Shown in pieces: positions 17,680 to 25,017 of a DNA stretch of 64,000 nucleotides. Both the position numbers and the translations under genes were made by a program. Positions within the stretch are counted from its first letter, which is position 1. The number at the start of each line of letters is the position of its first letter. A model generated the notes under the pieces. That model was not told the DNA's origin. It did no database searches and saw nothing but the letters and a program-made list of their open reading frames with translations. The DNA is taken from contig NZ_LT732547.1 in NCBI RefSeq assembly GCF_900155685.1, positions 517,648 to 581,647 on the forward strand, given 5' to 3'. This DNA is from Paenibacillus bouchesdurhonensis. GTDB lineage: Bacteria; Bacillota; Bacilli; Paenibacillales; Paenibacillaceae.

Positions 17680-18531
17680 ATGATGCATAACAGACCGATT
17701 GCCTTGGTGACGGGAACATCCAGCGGCTTTGGGTTACTGATCACGCTGGCATTAGCCGGAAGCGGCTACCATGTCATTGCCACGATGCGCAATATCACGA
17801 AGCAGGATGCATTGATGCAAGCTGCTGAACAAGACGGTCTAAGCCAGCATATAGAGTGCTTACCCCTTGATGTGAGCGATCAGCAAGCGATTCGTATGAC
17901 CGTGGATGAAGTAACGAAGCGTCATGGGCGCATTGATGTGCTTGTGAATAATGCCGGCATTTCACTTGGCGGCTTTGTGGAAGAGGTTCCGCTAGAGGAC
18001 TGGATGCATGCCATGGACACCAACTTTTTCGGTCTTGTTGCTCTGACTCAAGAGGTATTGCCACATATGCGATCGAGAAAATACGGGAAAATTATTAACA
18101 TCAGCAGCATTAGCGGCAGACTTGGCTTTCCAGGTTACGGGCCTTACGCGGCTTCAAAGTTTGCAGTGGAGGGATTCAGTGAATCGCTTCGATTAGAAAT
18201 GCTGCCGTACGGCGTTTACGTTTCCTTAGTTGAACCAGGCGCATACAAAACCGCGATTTGGTCCAAAGGCTTCGATTATATTTCGATGAGGGCAAGGAAA
18301 GATTCACCCTATCAGGAGCCTCTTGCAGCCATTCTGGCCTACAGCAACAACGTAGCTAACAACGCCAGCGATCCGCAGGATGTGGCTAGGACGGTGGTGC
18401 GGATCGCTCAAGCTCGCTACCCCAAATTGCGTTACGTGTTAGGAAAGGGAGCATGGACTGCGATATGGGGGAAGGCGCTTCTACCTTGGAAATGGTTCGA
18501 ACAAATTGTATTGCGCCAACTCCGGAAATAG
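17680..18531 (+). CDS. Short-chain dehydrogenase/reductase (last operon gene)
   Basis: ATG 17680 (or ATG 17683) follows AAAGGAGG (17663-17670). The classical SDR motifs are 'VTGTSSGFG' (cofactor), 'NNAG', 'ISSISGRLGFPGYGPYAASK' (Ser, then YxxxK) and 'VEPGAYKT'. At 283 aa it is full length. It probably carries out a second ketone/alcohol redox step in the operon's pathway. A degraded copy of the operon-flanking terminator follows 22 bp later. Confidence 0.88.
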   Translation: MMHNRPIALVTGTSSGFGLLITLALAGSGYHVIATMRNITKQDALMQAAEQDGLSQHIECLPLDVSDQQAIRMTVDEVTKRHGRIDVLVNNAGISLGGFVEEVPLEDWMHAMDTNFFGLVALTQEVLPHMRSRKYGKIINISSISGRLGFPGYGPYAASKFAVEGFSESLRLEMLPYGVYVSLVEPGAYKTAIWSKGFDYISMRARKDSPYQEPLAAILAYSNNVANNASDPQDVARTVVRIAQARYPKLRYVLGKGAWTAIWGKALLPWKWFEQIVLRQLRK

Positions 18532-18552
18532 AAGTTAAGAATATCCAGATTG

Positions 18553-18616
18553 GAGACGACACTTGGGTGGAGTCTCTTTTTTTGTGGTTTCCTCTATTTT
18601 ACAAATGGGCTATAAT
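18553..18616 (+). terminator. Operon terminator, third copy of terminator plus TATAAT module
   Basis: Stem 18553-18576 (GAGAC...GTCTC with two mismatches) and a seven-T tract. The following bases up to TATAAT at 18611-18616 match the segment after the hairpins at 7414 and 10750. The module therefore brackets the operon on both sides. Confidence 0.75.
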
Positions 18617-18620
18617 CTTT

Positions 18621-18941
18621 GATGAAGAAGGTACTTTATTCACTTTCCTTACAACACAGGCACAACTATTCTCTTACAACCAAATAAAGTGGTTTGCGAA
18701 TCTCACGCAATTATGGGGAAAGGTAAACTATCTTGAGTTCTTTCAGAATGCTAGTAGTATTTTTTTTACTGAAATAAAGGGTTATAGGGTAGAAAGCCCA
18801 GAAGTCAGAAAGTTTAGAAAAGAGCTAAGTGATACCAAATATTTATTGGTTTTTGATTGGGTTCGATGGATAACTGAAAATAATAAATTTAGAGGCCCAC
18901 AGATGGAGAAATCTTTTTTGGCCATATTTATGTATTGTTAA
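18621..18941 (+). pseudogene. Gene fragment, possibly DUF6508-like
   Basis: The frame runs out of the SDR gene without a plausible start; only from about 18621 does the protein look natural ('FSYNQIKWFANLTQLWGK', 'SPEVRKFRKELSD', 'FDWVRWI'). This resembles part of DUF6508-type proteins (weak, from memory). It begins directly after the repeated TATAAT module, so the 5' part was probably lost in a rearrangement. Confidence 0.35.
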
Positions 18942-19153
18942 TGCAAGGAGGAACCAATATTGTACTAGACAGTAAGATATATTCACCAGACAACGTATAT
19001 AAAATTCCCGTTATCCAATTGGCAACAAATGACATTGATAAGTCATTTGATTTTATAAAATCACTGAATATTGAAATAATTACTGAAATTCAGAATGGTC
19101 ATTGGTTTAATATTAAAGATCCTGACGGGAATGTATTAATGATATGTAGATAA
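18935..19153 (+). pseudogene. Glyoxalase/VOC-family C-terminal fragment
   Basis: Seventy-two codons end with 'ATNDIDKSFDFIKSLN' and 'GHWFNIKDPDGNVLMICR', the closing half of a VOC domain including the 'DPDGN' turn. The N-terminal half with its metal ligands is missing. Although AAGGAGG lies inside, no functional VOC dimer would be expected. Confidence 0.6.
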
Positions 19154-19695
19154 GAAATTTGTGGGCGTATTTAAAGATGTCGTCAGCACCAGAAAACACC
19201 ATATTCACGGGGCCTTACGGCCCCTAGGTCTCCAGATGCCTTGATCAGCAATTATTAATAAATCGAGCAATAAAAGAAGGATGGATAATGATTTCCATAT
19301 ATTTCGTCCAAATAGTCTCCCATGGATTTATAACCAAAGGCGGCGGATGTTTTTTCAATGTGTCCGTTATGTGCAGAGATGAATAATTTATCGGATATAT
19401 ATTTTATAGATTGCCTCCATGTCCTGTCTGTTGCATCTGTCTGCAAGAAATTCTTCATCGACCAACACGATGTTTAACGGGTCATTATTAATAAATTCCT
19501 TCCCGTATTTTAGTATACAGGTATAGAATCGCTAGGTTTAACATTCGATGGTTTTTCCGTCCAGGTCGCTGGGCAGCTTAAATCAGATCAAACGAATAGG
19601 TAAGCTCTATAATATAGGGTTTTATAATATAATCTATATAAAATACAATATATGGTATATTTGTGTTGATTACACTATTTTAGGAGGTAATGATT
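19154..19695. other. Decayed spacer with gene scraps
   Basis: A GGGGCC/GGCCCC hairpin lies at about 19208-19223. Reading the minus strand near 19550-19590 gives 'KLPSDLDGKTIEC', resembling 'KLPVDLDGDTV' of the ribA product at 27992, so it may be a scrap of a second ribA-like gene. An esterase scrap is listed separately. A promoter for the next gene is likely near 19600-19680 but not clear. Confidence 0.45.
19286..19394 (-). pseudogene. Fragment of erythromycin-esterase-like gene
   Basis: The minus strand encodes 'KLFISAHNGHIEKTSAAFGY' then 'KSMGDYLDEIYGNHY', nearly identical to the middle of the intact gene at 22484-23731. Nothing else of the gene is present. It marks an earlier duplication or a recombination scar. 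Confidence 0.85.
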
Positions 19696-20962
19696 ATGAA
19701 GAAGGTAAGAGTTAGCTTTTTTACTAGCTACAACCTTGCATATCCCCAACACGTATGCTACACCTTCTGACATATCATCTTCTGTGTTAACATCTGATAT
19801 TGTGTCAGAAGGAATGTCTACTATCGCTAAAGGACAATTGCTTGTAGATGAGTCCTTGATATTAGTCGAGCAGGAAAAAATTAAGGAATTTTTGAAATAA
19901 GATGGAAGAAGTGTAACTTTTTATGGTGTGGGGTTGGAGAAGGATGTTATCTACGAGACTTTTCTCCAAGATAAGAAAGTGCCTAAATTCTCTAGTATTT
20001 CGTCAATTGTCGATATGGATCATCAAGGTAAGGAGGTTGTAAGTCCTGACGAAATTGAACAAAGTGCTATTGATGGATTAAACGTTGAAAACATGACGTT
20101 CGCTCCAGCCCAAAGTGAGACTGTTTCAACGGATCTTACTATTATTAATAACAATGGTGAGTACTATATTATTGATGGAGACATGACTATTCCGTCAAAC
20201 TCCAAATCATCCTTCACAAATGCTAAACTCAAAGGGCTTTTTACTAGAGAATTAAAAGTTAAGGAAGTTTTGGATTTTAAAACGAAAATTAACAATATTT
20301 ACAGTAACCAAAAAATGTTGATTAGTCCGGCAGCTACAACACCCACCACCATTTTGACAAGCATAACTAAAAGCAATTGGTTTTATGATGACAGCTTATT
20401 TTATGATTTAGATACATTTGAAGTTGCACGTTCGATTACAGAATATACAATTTACAAGTCTCAAGATGCAGATCCAAATTATGATTATCTTACCGTTGAT
20501 GCATTTACAACATGGTATCCAGCATATGATAATCGTAATATCATTAATGGTATTCAAGGTACAATTGATAACCAATACAACGGGGATGAGTTAATTAGTT
20601 ACTATCCTAATACAGGATCTATTGATACTCAACTGCAGAATAATACACAGTATCAAATTGGAATAGGGTACCCGTTTGCAGTAACTGCGAATGTAACATG
20701 GTCATCAGGAGCAAAAGTAAAAATGCAGGCGAGAGGTGATCAGGAAACTGAAAGATACTATCAGTTTTTTTACGGAACCGATGGAAGTAGATACAATTGG
20801 ATTGGAAGCGGTGCTCCAGTAGATACTAGATATACTGCTACTTACAAAAGTGCTGGAACACTTCTAGGACTTTATGTAACCTCAAGTGTACGTCATCAAT
20901 GGTTTAATGAAAGTACGTCGGAGTGGAAAAATAATACTGAAGTCTTAAGTTACGATTATTAA
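19696..20962 (+). pseudogene. Secreted beta-rich protein with frameshift and in-frame stop
   Basis: AGGAGG (19682-19687) and ATG 19696 open a signal peptide (MKKVRVSF...), but after the T-run at about 19720 the hydrophobic core and cleavage region ('LLATTLHIPNTYA') lie in another frame. That frame reads on ('TPSDISSSVLTSDIV') until TAA at 19898-19900, beyond which the same frame resumes ('DGRSVTFYGVG') and runs to 20962. Two lesions, one frameshift and one nonsense codon, thus inactivate the gene; the GTG at 19928 is unlikely to be a genuine start. The body is Asn/Thr/Tyr-rich and beta-like, without cysteine. Family not recognised. Confidence 0.75.
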
Positions 20963-20969
20963 TTATGTG

Positions 20970-20996
20970 AACTCCTAGCCATACTGGTTAGGAGTT
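20970..20996 (+). terminator. Hairpin after the secreted-protein gene
   Basis: Stem AACTCCTAGCC with GGTTAGGAGTT (one G-T pair), 5-base loop, then TTTAAT. It separates the secreted-protein pseudogene from the small membrane gene, as at 9054-9087. Confidence 0.75.
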
Positions 20997-21016
20997 TAAT
21001 CTCTCAGGAGGTTCAG

Positions 21017-21232
21017 ATGAAACAAGTTTTATTAGGTTCAACTTTATGTCTTTCGGGGGTTATTCTATATGGTATGAGTCTTATAGCTGCAAGTATTTAC
21101 ACGAAATATGGAGCAATTCACACAAAAGATTTTGGCAATCAGATGCTAGGATCTTTTCCAATTGTACTATCAATTATTCTTTTTATTGCAGGAATAGTGA
21201 TATCAACAATTGGACTAAGGAAAGATAGTTAA
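21017..21232 (+). CDS. Small two-helix membrane protein, unknown function
   Basis: A 71-aa protein with two membrane segments (residues 3-27 and 46-66) and a loop around 'KYGAIHTKDFG'. ATG 21017 follows AGGAGG. It trails the secreted-protein pseudogene, matching the order seen at 8704-10186, though the two membrane proteins are not obviously alike in sequence. Confidence 0.65.
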   Translation: MKQVLLGSTLCLSGVILYGMSLIAASIYTKYGAIHTKDFGNQMLGSFPIVLSIILFIAGIVISTIGLRKDS

Positions 21233-21395
21233 TAAAGGTTAAGCCTCTTAGTATATGTTAAAAGAGAGTCAATGTAGACGTTAGAGAAGTCCATTTGCGG
21301 TGGTATCCATCGTAGAAAGATTGAGCATCTTGAGTAGAACTTCATCCGTGGGACATGTCCGGTTTCAATCAACTGGTATTTAATGCATAAGTAAG

Positions 21396-21430
21396 TAGGC
21401 AGGGGCTATTCGAGCCCCGCCTATTTTTAT
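21396..21430 (+). terminator. Rho-independent terminator
   Basis: Stem TAGGC-A-GGGGCT with AGCCCCGCCTA (one bulged A) and tail TTTTTAT. It could end the small membrane gene transcript 160 bp upstream. Confidence 0.7.
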
Positions 21431-21448
21431 TTTAGATTAACCACTTTA

Positions 21449-21605
21449 TCAGCGGTTGGGGAGTTTCTGTATGATATCAGAGTAGATATTCATTGTTGTA
21501 TCAATATCCACTCGCTTCTTATTATCATTGGTGTAACCTGCTCTAGCTGTACCATCAGTGTAATCATAAAGGATGATGTTACCATGATTGTAAGGCCCCA
21601 TAATT
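21449..21605 (-). pseudogene. C-terminal gene scrap, unidentified
   Basis: Minus-strand reading gives 'YNHGNIILYDYTDGTARAGY' and then 'TNDNKKRVDIDTTMNIYSD', ending in TGA at 21451-21449. The sequence looks like genuine protein, but no start or upstream part exists. Family not recognised. Confidence 0.4.
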
Positions 21606-21626
21606 ATATAAATGGATTACAAATAA

Positions 21627-21655
21627 TTGTATTCATATATAAATAAAGGTAAAAT
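21627..21655 (+). promoter_or_regulatory. Promoter upstream of DUF1569 gene
   Basis: TTGTAT (21627-21632), 17 bp, TAAAAT (21650-21655). The core from AAATAAAGG to TAAAATATAA is identical to the toxin promoter at 23809-23837, pointing to copying of the promoter region. Confidence 0.6.
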
Positions 21656-21854
21656 ATAAGTAAGAGTCAAATCTCGCAAACCTAGAAAAGCGACGGGATT
21701 CATAAGATCATATGCGTAGCTGAAAGTTACGTGCGTACGTAAGTAGATGCGAATTATTATTCGAACGCAGCCGCTAAACTAACTGGCAGGCTCGGAGGGA
21801 AATTATCTACAATGGAATAGCAATCCCGAAGTCATTAAATTAAAGGAGTTTGTT

Positions 21855-22295
21855 TTGAAAGATATCTTTAATCAAGTGGACACAATGGAGATCTTGAACC
21901 AAATAGACAAATTGAGTCCAAGTTCACGCTCTCAATGGGGTAAGATGGACGTTGCCCAATTGCTAGCTCATTGCTCAGCGTTTAATGACATTGCAATGGG
22001 AGAAACCTTTCCCCCAAGAGGTTGGTTAGGCATATTAATTGGAACGTTTGTGAAACCATTTTTCTTCAATGACAAGCCACCTGCCCGCAACATGTCTACA
22101 ATTATGATTGTAGAAGAAAAAGAATTTGAAACAGAAAAAGTAAAACTAAAACAAAAAAATATAACATCCCAGAACAATGGGCCGGAAAAATGTACGTCTC
22201 ATCCACATCCCTTTTTTGGAAAACTGACTCCTGAGCAATGGGGAATAGGATTATATAAGCACCTAAACCATCATTTAAATCAGTTTGGTGTTTAG
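21855..22295 (+). CDS. DUF1569 (DinB-like) protein
   Basis: TTG 21855 has AAAGGAG 6 bases upstream. The 146-aa protein has 'WGKMDVAQLLAHCSAF' and ends with 'HPFFGKLTPEQWGIGLYKHL' plus 'NHHLNQFGV', the hallmark of DUF1569 proteins in the DinB four-helix superfamily. The conserved His residues suggest a metal site. Function is unknown for the family; many relatives are linked to thiol-dependent or stress chemistry. Confidence 0.75.
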   Translation: MKDIFNQVDTMEILNQIDKLSPSSRSQWGKMDVAQLLAHCSAFNDIAMGETFPPRGWLGILIGTFVKPFFFNDKPPARNMSTIMIVEEKEFETEKVKLKQKNITSQNNGPEKCTSHPHPFFGKLTPEQWGIGLYKHLNHHLNQFGV

Positions 22296-22350
22296 TCATT
22301 AACTGAAGTATTAAGGGCTACAAAGATAGCAACCATTGCAAGGCTAAAAT

Positions 22351-22475
22351 ATAACAACAAGAGAAAGTAAAAACCCACCCAAAGGTAGGTTTTGTTCCTA
22401 TGCGACTTAGAAGGGAATAAACCATCCAAGCCAATTGTACTGACCAGTGTTCGCAGCAATTGGTCTTTATTACAT
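22351..22475 (+). repeat. Truncated copy of the type I toxin-antitoxin 3' half
   Basis: Closely matches 24007-24145: toxin 3' codons ('NNKRK' and stop), the CCCACC hairpin (now shortened) and the GACCA...TGGTC hairpin (now with mismatches). The toxin start and antisense promoter are missing. With the intact copy it flanks the esterase gene as a direct repeat. Confidence 0.8.
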
Positions 22476-22483
22476 CATGGACT

Positions 22484-23731
22484 TTATTCCATAACCGTCG
22501 TCGGTGTTGCCTCTTTTACGATGATCATCCCATCGTATGCCTCATTTGGTACCATTTCAAGGGTATATAATTTTTTTGAAGCTTTATACCAGGTGCTGAA
22601 GTCATCACCAATGTTCGGCATTCTCTGTTTTTGCGATATAATTTCGGCTATTTCTTTTGAATTAATTGCTAGTTCAAAGTCAACGTAAAAAATATTGCTT
22701 TCGACTTCACTAAATGCCTTCACCAAGGGATCACTATTATTAATGGTATGGTTCTCTCTTTTATTAGCTCCGTTATTTGCCTGAAATGTGTTGTTGATAA
22801 AGTCAGTCCCAATTGCGAAATAGTGATTTCCATACATTTCGTCCAAGTAGTCTCCCATGGATTTATAACCAAAGGCAGCGGATGTTTTTTCAATATGTCC
22901 GTTATGCGCAGAGATGAATAATTTATCGTGTCCACGTTGTGCTTCAAACTCCACAATCCACTTTACATTTTCCGCTAAGTATTCATCCCGCAGCATCGTA
23001 TATTGCTTGTCATTCCCCAGCAGGCTGGTACGCTGTTTCATGACATTAGCATACTGCAAAGCAAACGCATAGGATTCTTGGGATGTCTGTTCTGAGTATT
23101 CCTCTTCATTGGTTTGGAGATCCGTGATAATATCATCGATGATTCCGTGAAGTTCCTCTAACTGTTCGGCTGTTAAATTACGCATGGTATCATTAGATAC
23201 ATGTTGTAATTGTGCAGTATATTTTTTGGCCATTTCCTCATTCACCGTTTCATAAAAAGCCAGCAACCCTTTTTTACTAGCATCATATCGCTGCATATCA
23301 TTGCCATAAAAATATACTCTATCATTCTCATTTGCAGTTTCATTATATTCATGCAGCCATTCTACCAAATCGATCATTTGCTGCGTTTTATAAATGCCGT
23401 AGTCAAGAGCAAATACCGCCTCTTTCGCTGTTCCATTTCCATGCAGTATATAGTCATTAATTTGCTGACCTGCTCCAAAATCGCCTTCTAAAACAAAGAT
23501 CCGCACATTTTCATTTTTAATTAATGCTTCGAACACAGTCTTTTTCAATTCCTGAAATTCCACATTCCCATGTGTGGCTTCTCCTAAGCCGATAATCGTT
23601 ACATCATTAGGAACATCCATATTTTCCACAGGGCTAACATACTTCTCTGCCACATCCCCCCCTACAGCTCCGCAACCTGTAATGAAGGTTAGTAAAATAA
23701 CAGCAGATAAAAAAAGTCTAGCAACACTCAT
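22484..23731 (-). CDS. Erythromycin esterase-like lipoprotein
   Basis: The 415-aa protein starts with a lipoprotein signal (lipobox 'ITGC', Cys20), so it should be anchored outside the membrane. 'GEATHGNVEFQELK' and 'SAHNGHIEK' are the conserved Glu/His motifs of the erythromycin esterase family (EreA/EreB, succinoglycan biosynthesis-type). EreA/B open macrolide lactones; many family members have unknown substrates, so resistance must not be assumed. The gene lies between direct repeats of a type I toxin-antitoxin locus, and a fragment of a second copy lies at 19286. Confidence 0.85.
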   Translation of the reverse strand: MSVARLFLSAVILLTFITGCGAVGGDVAEKYVSPVENMDVPNDVTIIGLGEATHGNVEFQELKKTVFEALIKNENVRIFVLEGDFGAGQQINDYILHGNGTAKEAVFALDYGIYKTQQMIDLVEWLHEYNETANENDRVYFYGNDMQRYDASKKGLLAFYETVNEEMAKKYTAQLQHVSNDTMRNLTAEQLEELHGIIDDIITDLQTNEEEYSEQTSQESYAFALQYANVMKQRTSLLGNDKQYTMLRDEYLAENVKWIVEFEAQRGHDKLFISAHNGHIEKTSAAFGYKSMGDYLDEMYGNHYFAIGTDFINNTFQANNGANKRENHTINNSDPLVKAFSEVESNIFYVDFELAINSKEIAEIISQKQRMPNIGDDFSTWYKASKKLYTLEMVPNEAYDGMIIVKEATPTTVME

Positions 23732-23808
23732 AGGTATCCCCCTTTCTTTCTAATTTTCTTTGAATGCTGCGTATTGTCGGTAGGCTTTGAACAGAAAATT
23801 GAGAACGC

Positions 23809-23837
23809 TTGTACGCAGATGTAAATAAAGGTAAAAT
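23809..23837 (+). promoter_or_regulatory. Promoter of the holin-like toxin mRNA
   Basis: TTGTAC (23809-23814), 17 bp, TAAAAT (23832-23837). It would give an mRNA with a leader of about 90 bases before the toxin AUG, as is common in type I systems. Confidence 0.65.
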
Positions 23838-23931
23838 ATAACTACAATTGAATCTTGGGTGGGCGTGGTTTCCCTTCGAGCAGATGCTTTCAAAGTAAGT
23901 TTCCTTCGGAAGCTTTGGAGGAGGTGAAGCC

Positions 23932-24027
23932 ATGGAAGTAAAGGATGCATTAACGATCATGTTCCTGTTTGGAACATTCATTCTTGCTCTTTTAACATAC
24001 ATCAATAATAACAACAAGAGAAAGTAA
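23932..24027 (+). CDS. Holin-like type I toxin peptide
   Basis: ATG 23932 follows AGGAGG with 7-base spacing. The 31-aa peptide (MEVKDALTIMFLFGTFILAL, then LTYINNNNKRK) has one membrane helix and a basic Asn/Lys/Arg tail. This is the pattern of the Firmicutes putative holin-like toxins (TxpA/BsrG relatives), which disturb the membrane when the antisense RNA fails. The gene is followed by a shared terminator and an antisense promoter, described next. Confidence 0.8.
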   Translation: MEVKDALTIMFLFGTFILALLTYINNNNKRK

Positions 24028-24141
24028 AAACCCACCCAAAGGTTGAGGCCGAAGGTGGGTTTGTTCCTATACGACTTAGAAGGGAATAAACCATCCAAGC
24101 CAATTGTACTGACCAAGTGTTCGCAGCACTTGGTCTTTATT
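24028..24141 (-). ncRNA. Antisense RNA antitoxin (RatA-type)
   Basis: A minus-strand promoter (-35 TTGATA at 24176-24171, -10 TATTAT at 24153-24148, 17-bp gap) predicts a start near 24141. Transcription leftward would end at the AAACCCACC/GGTGGGTTT hairpin (24028-24062), which is followed by T's on the minus strand. The RNA overlaps the toxin mRNA 3' untranslated region, as RatA does with txpA. It is predicted from promoter and terminator only. Confidence 0.6.
24111..24141 (+). terminator. Terminator of the toxin mRNA
   Basis: Perfect 9-bp stem GACCAAGTG (24111-24119) with CACTTGGTC (24127-24135), 7-base loop, then TTTATT. It lies inside the antisense RNA, giving complementary stem-loops for RNA pairing. 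Confidence 0.8.
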
Positions 24142-24364
24142 ACATATATAATAACACAAAGAAAAAAATGTATCAAAACGTGAAAAAAATTGAAAGTGCT
24201 GCGGGCTGCGCTCTTGGTTCCCAGGGAAGAGTGGTAGAGAAGTAGAATCAGCTTACAACCCATCTTATGCAGAATATGTTATTGCCTAAAGGCCATTATT
24301 GAAGATATAAGAGTGAACACGTTATATACGTGAACAAAAATTAATGCGAAGGAATGGTGAAAAC

Positions 24365-24979
24365 ATGAATGATATTTTCAGCTGTTATACAGAGAAACTC
24401 ATACTCTCCGGTAATATAAGGGAGGATATTCATGCCTTCTTTAGTCAGAATAATGATCTCAGGACATTAAATCATACATTGGAGGTTGCTAACGAGGCTA
24501 TTCGAATAACTAAACTGTTTGATCTTGATCCTCAGAAGATCGAGTGTGCGGCTCTATTACATGATATAAGCAATGTAGTTCCAATCTCTAAAATGCTCGA
24601 AGTAGCAGAACAGTTATCTATTGAAGTCCTCGAGGAAGAGTACAAATACGATAGAAGTGTTCATCAGAAACTATCCAGATATATGGCTCAAGATATCTTT
24701 GGAATACATGATGAAGAGATATTAAGTGCCATAGAAAGTCATACGACTCATAAACCAAGCTCTAGTATGACTGATAAGATTTTGTTTGTTTCAGATAAGA
24801 TCTCATGGAATTTACCTGGAGAGCATCCTTACTTGCACAGGATGAGGAAAGAAGTAGATAGACTTGAAATTGATAAGGCAGTATTAATATATCTTGATCA
24901 TATTTGGGGTCAGCGGGATATTTTAAAGCTTGTACACCCATGGCTAATAAAGGCGCGAGAAGAACTTTTAGAAGCTTAA
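24365..24979 (+). CDS. HD-domain phosphohydrolase, YqeK-like
   Basis: ATG 24365 is preferred over ATG 24344, with GGTGA 5 bases before it. The metal-binding HD pattern is clear: 'LNHTLEVA' (His), 'ALLHDIS' (HD), 'ESHTTHKP' (His) and 'FVSDKIS' (Asp). This is the YqeK arrangement; YqeK proteins split diadenosine tetraphosphate symmetrically. The usual neighbour nadD is absent, so it may be a paralogue with another nucleotide substrate. Confidence 0.75.
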   Translation: MNDIFSCYTEKLILSGNIREDIHAFFSQNNDLRTLNHTLEVANEAIRITKLFDLDPQKIECAALLHDISNVVPISKMLEVAEQLSIEVLEEEYKYDRSVHQKLSRYMAQDIFGIHDEEILSAIESHTTHKPSSSMTDKILFVSDKISWNLPGEHPYLHRMRKEVDRLEIDKAVLIYLDHIWGQRDILKLVHPWLIKAREELLEA

Positions 24980-25017
24980 TATAAGAACGTTATATCGGCG
25001 AAAGGACAAAAAATGAT

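Larger units (their letters stand above)
21233..21854. other. Long intergenic stretch with terminator, gene scrap, promoter and leader
   Basis: No complete gene. Contains a terminator (21396-21430), a minus-strand gene remnant (21449-21605), a promoter (21627-21655) and about 190 bases of leader before the DUF1569 gene. The leader has several short inverted repeats (for example around 21736-21754 and 21750-21770) and could fold, but I could not match it to a known riboswitch. Confidence 0.5.

Noticed and set aside
19928-20962. Intact protein starting at GTG 19928
   Set aside because: Coding frame continues before it up to TAA 19898 and beyond to a signal peptide; a pseudogene with two lesions fits better.
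21661-21845. Cyclic-di-GMP or other known riboswitch in the DUF1569 leader
   Set aside because: A GCAAACC...GAAA...GACG stretch recalls GEMM, but the conserved CAAAGC and second stem are missing, so I could not support any known class.
22484-23731. Firm call as a macrolide resistance gene
   Set aside because: Family membership alone does not show macrolide hydrolysis, and the lipoprotein anchor differs from known resistance esterases.
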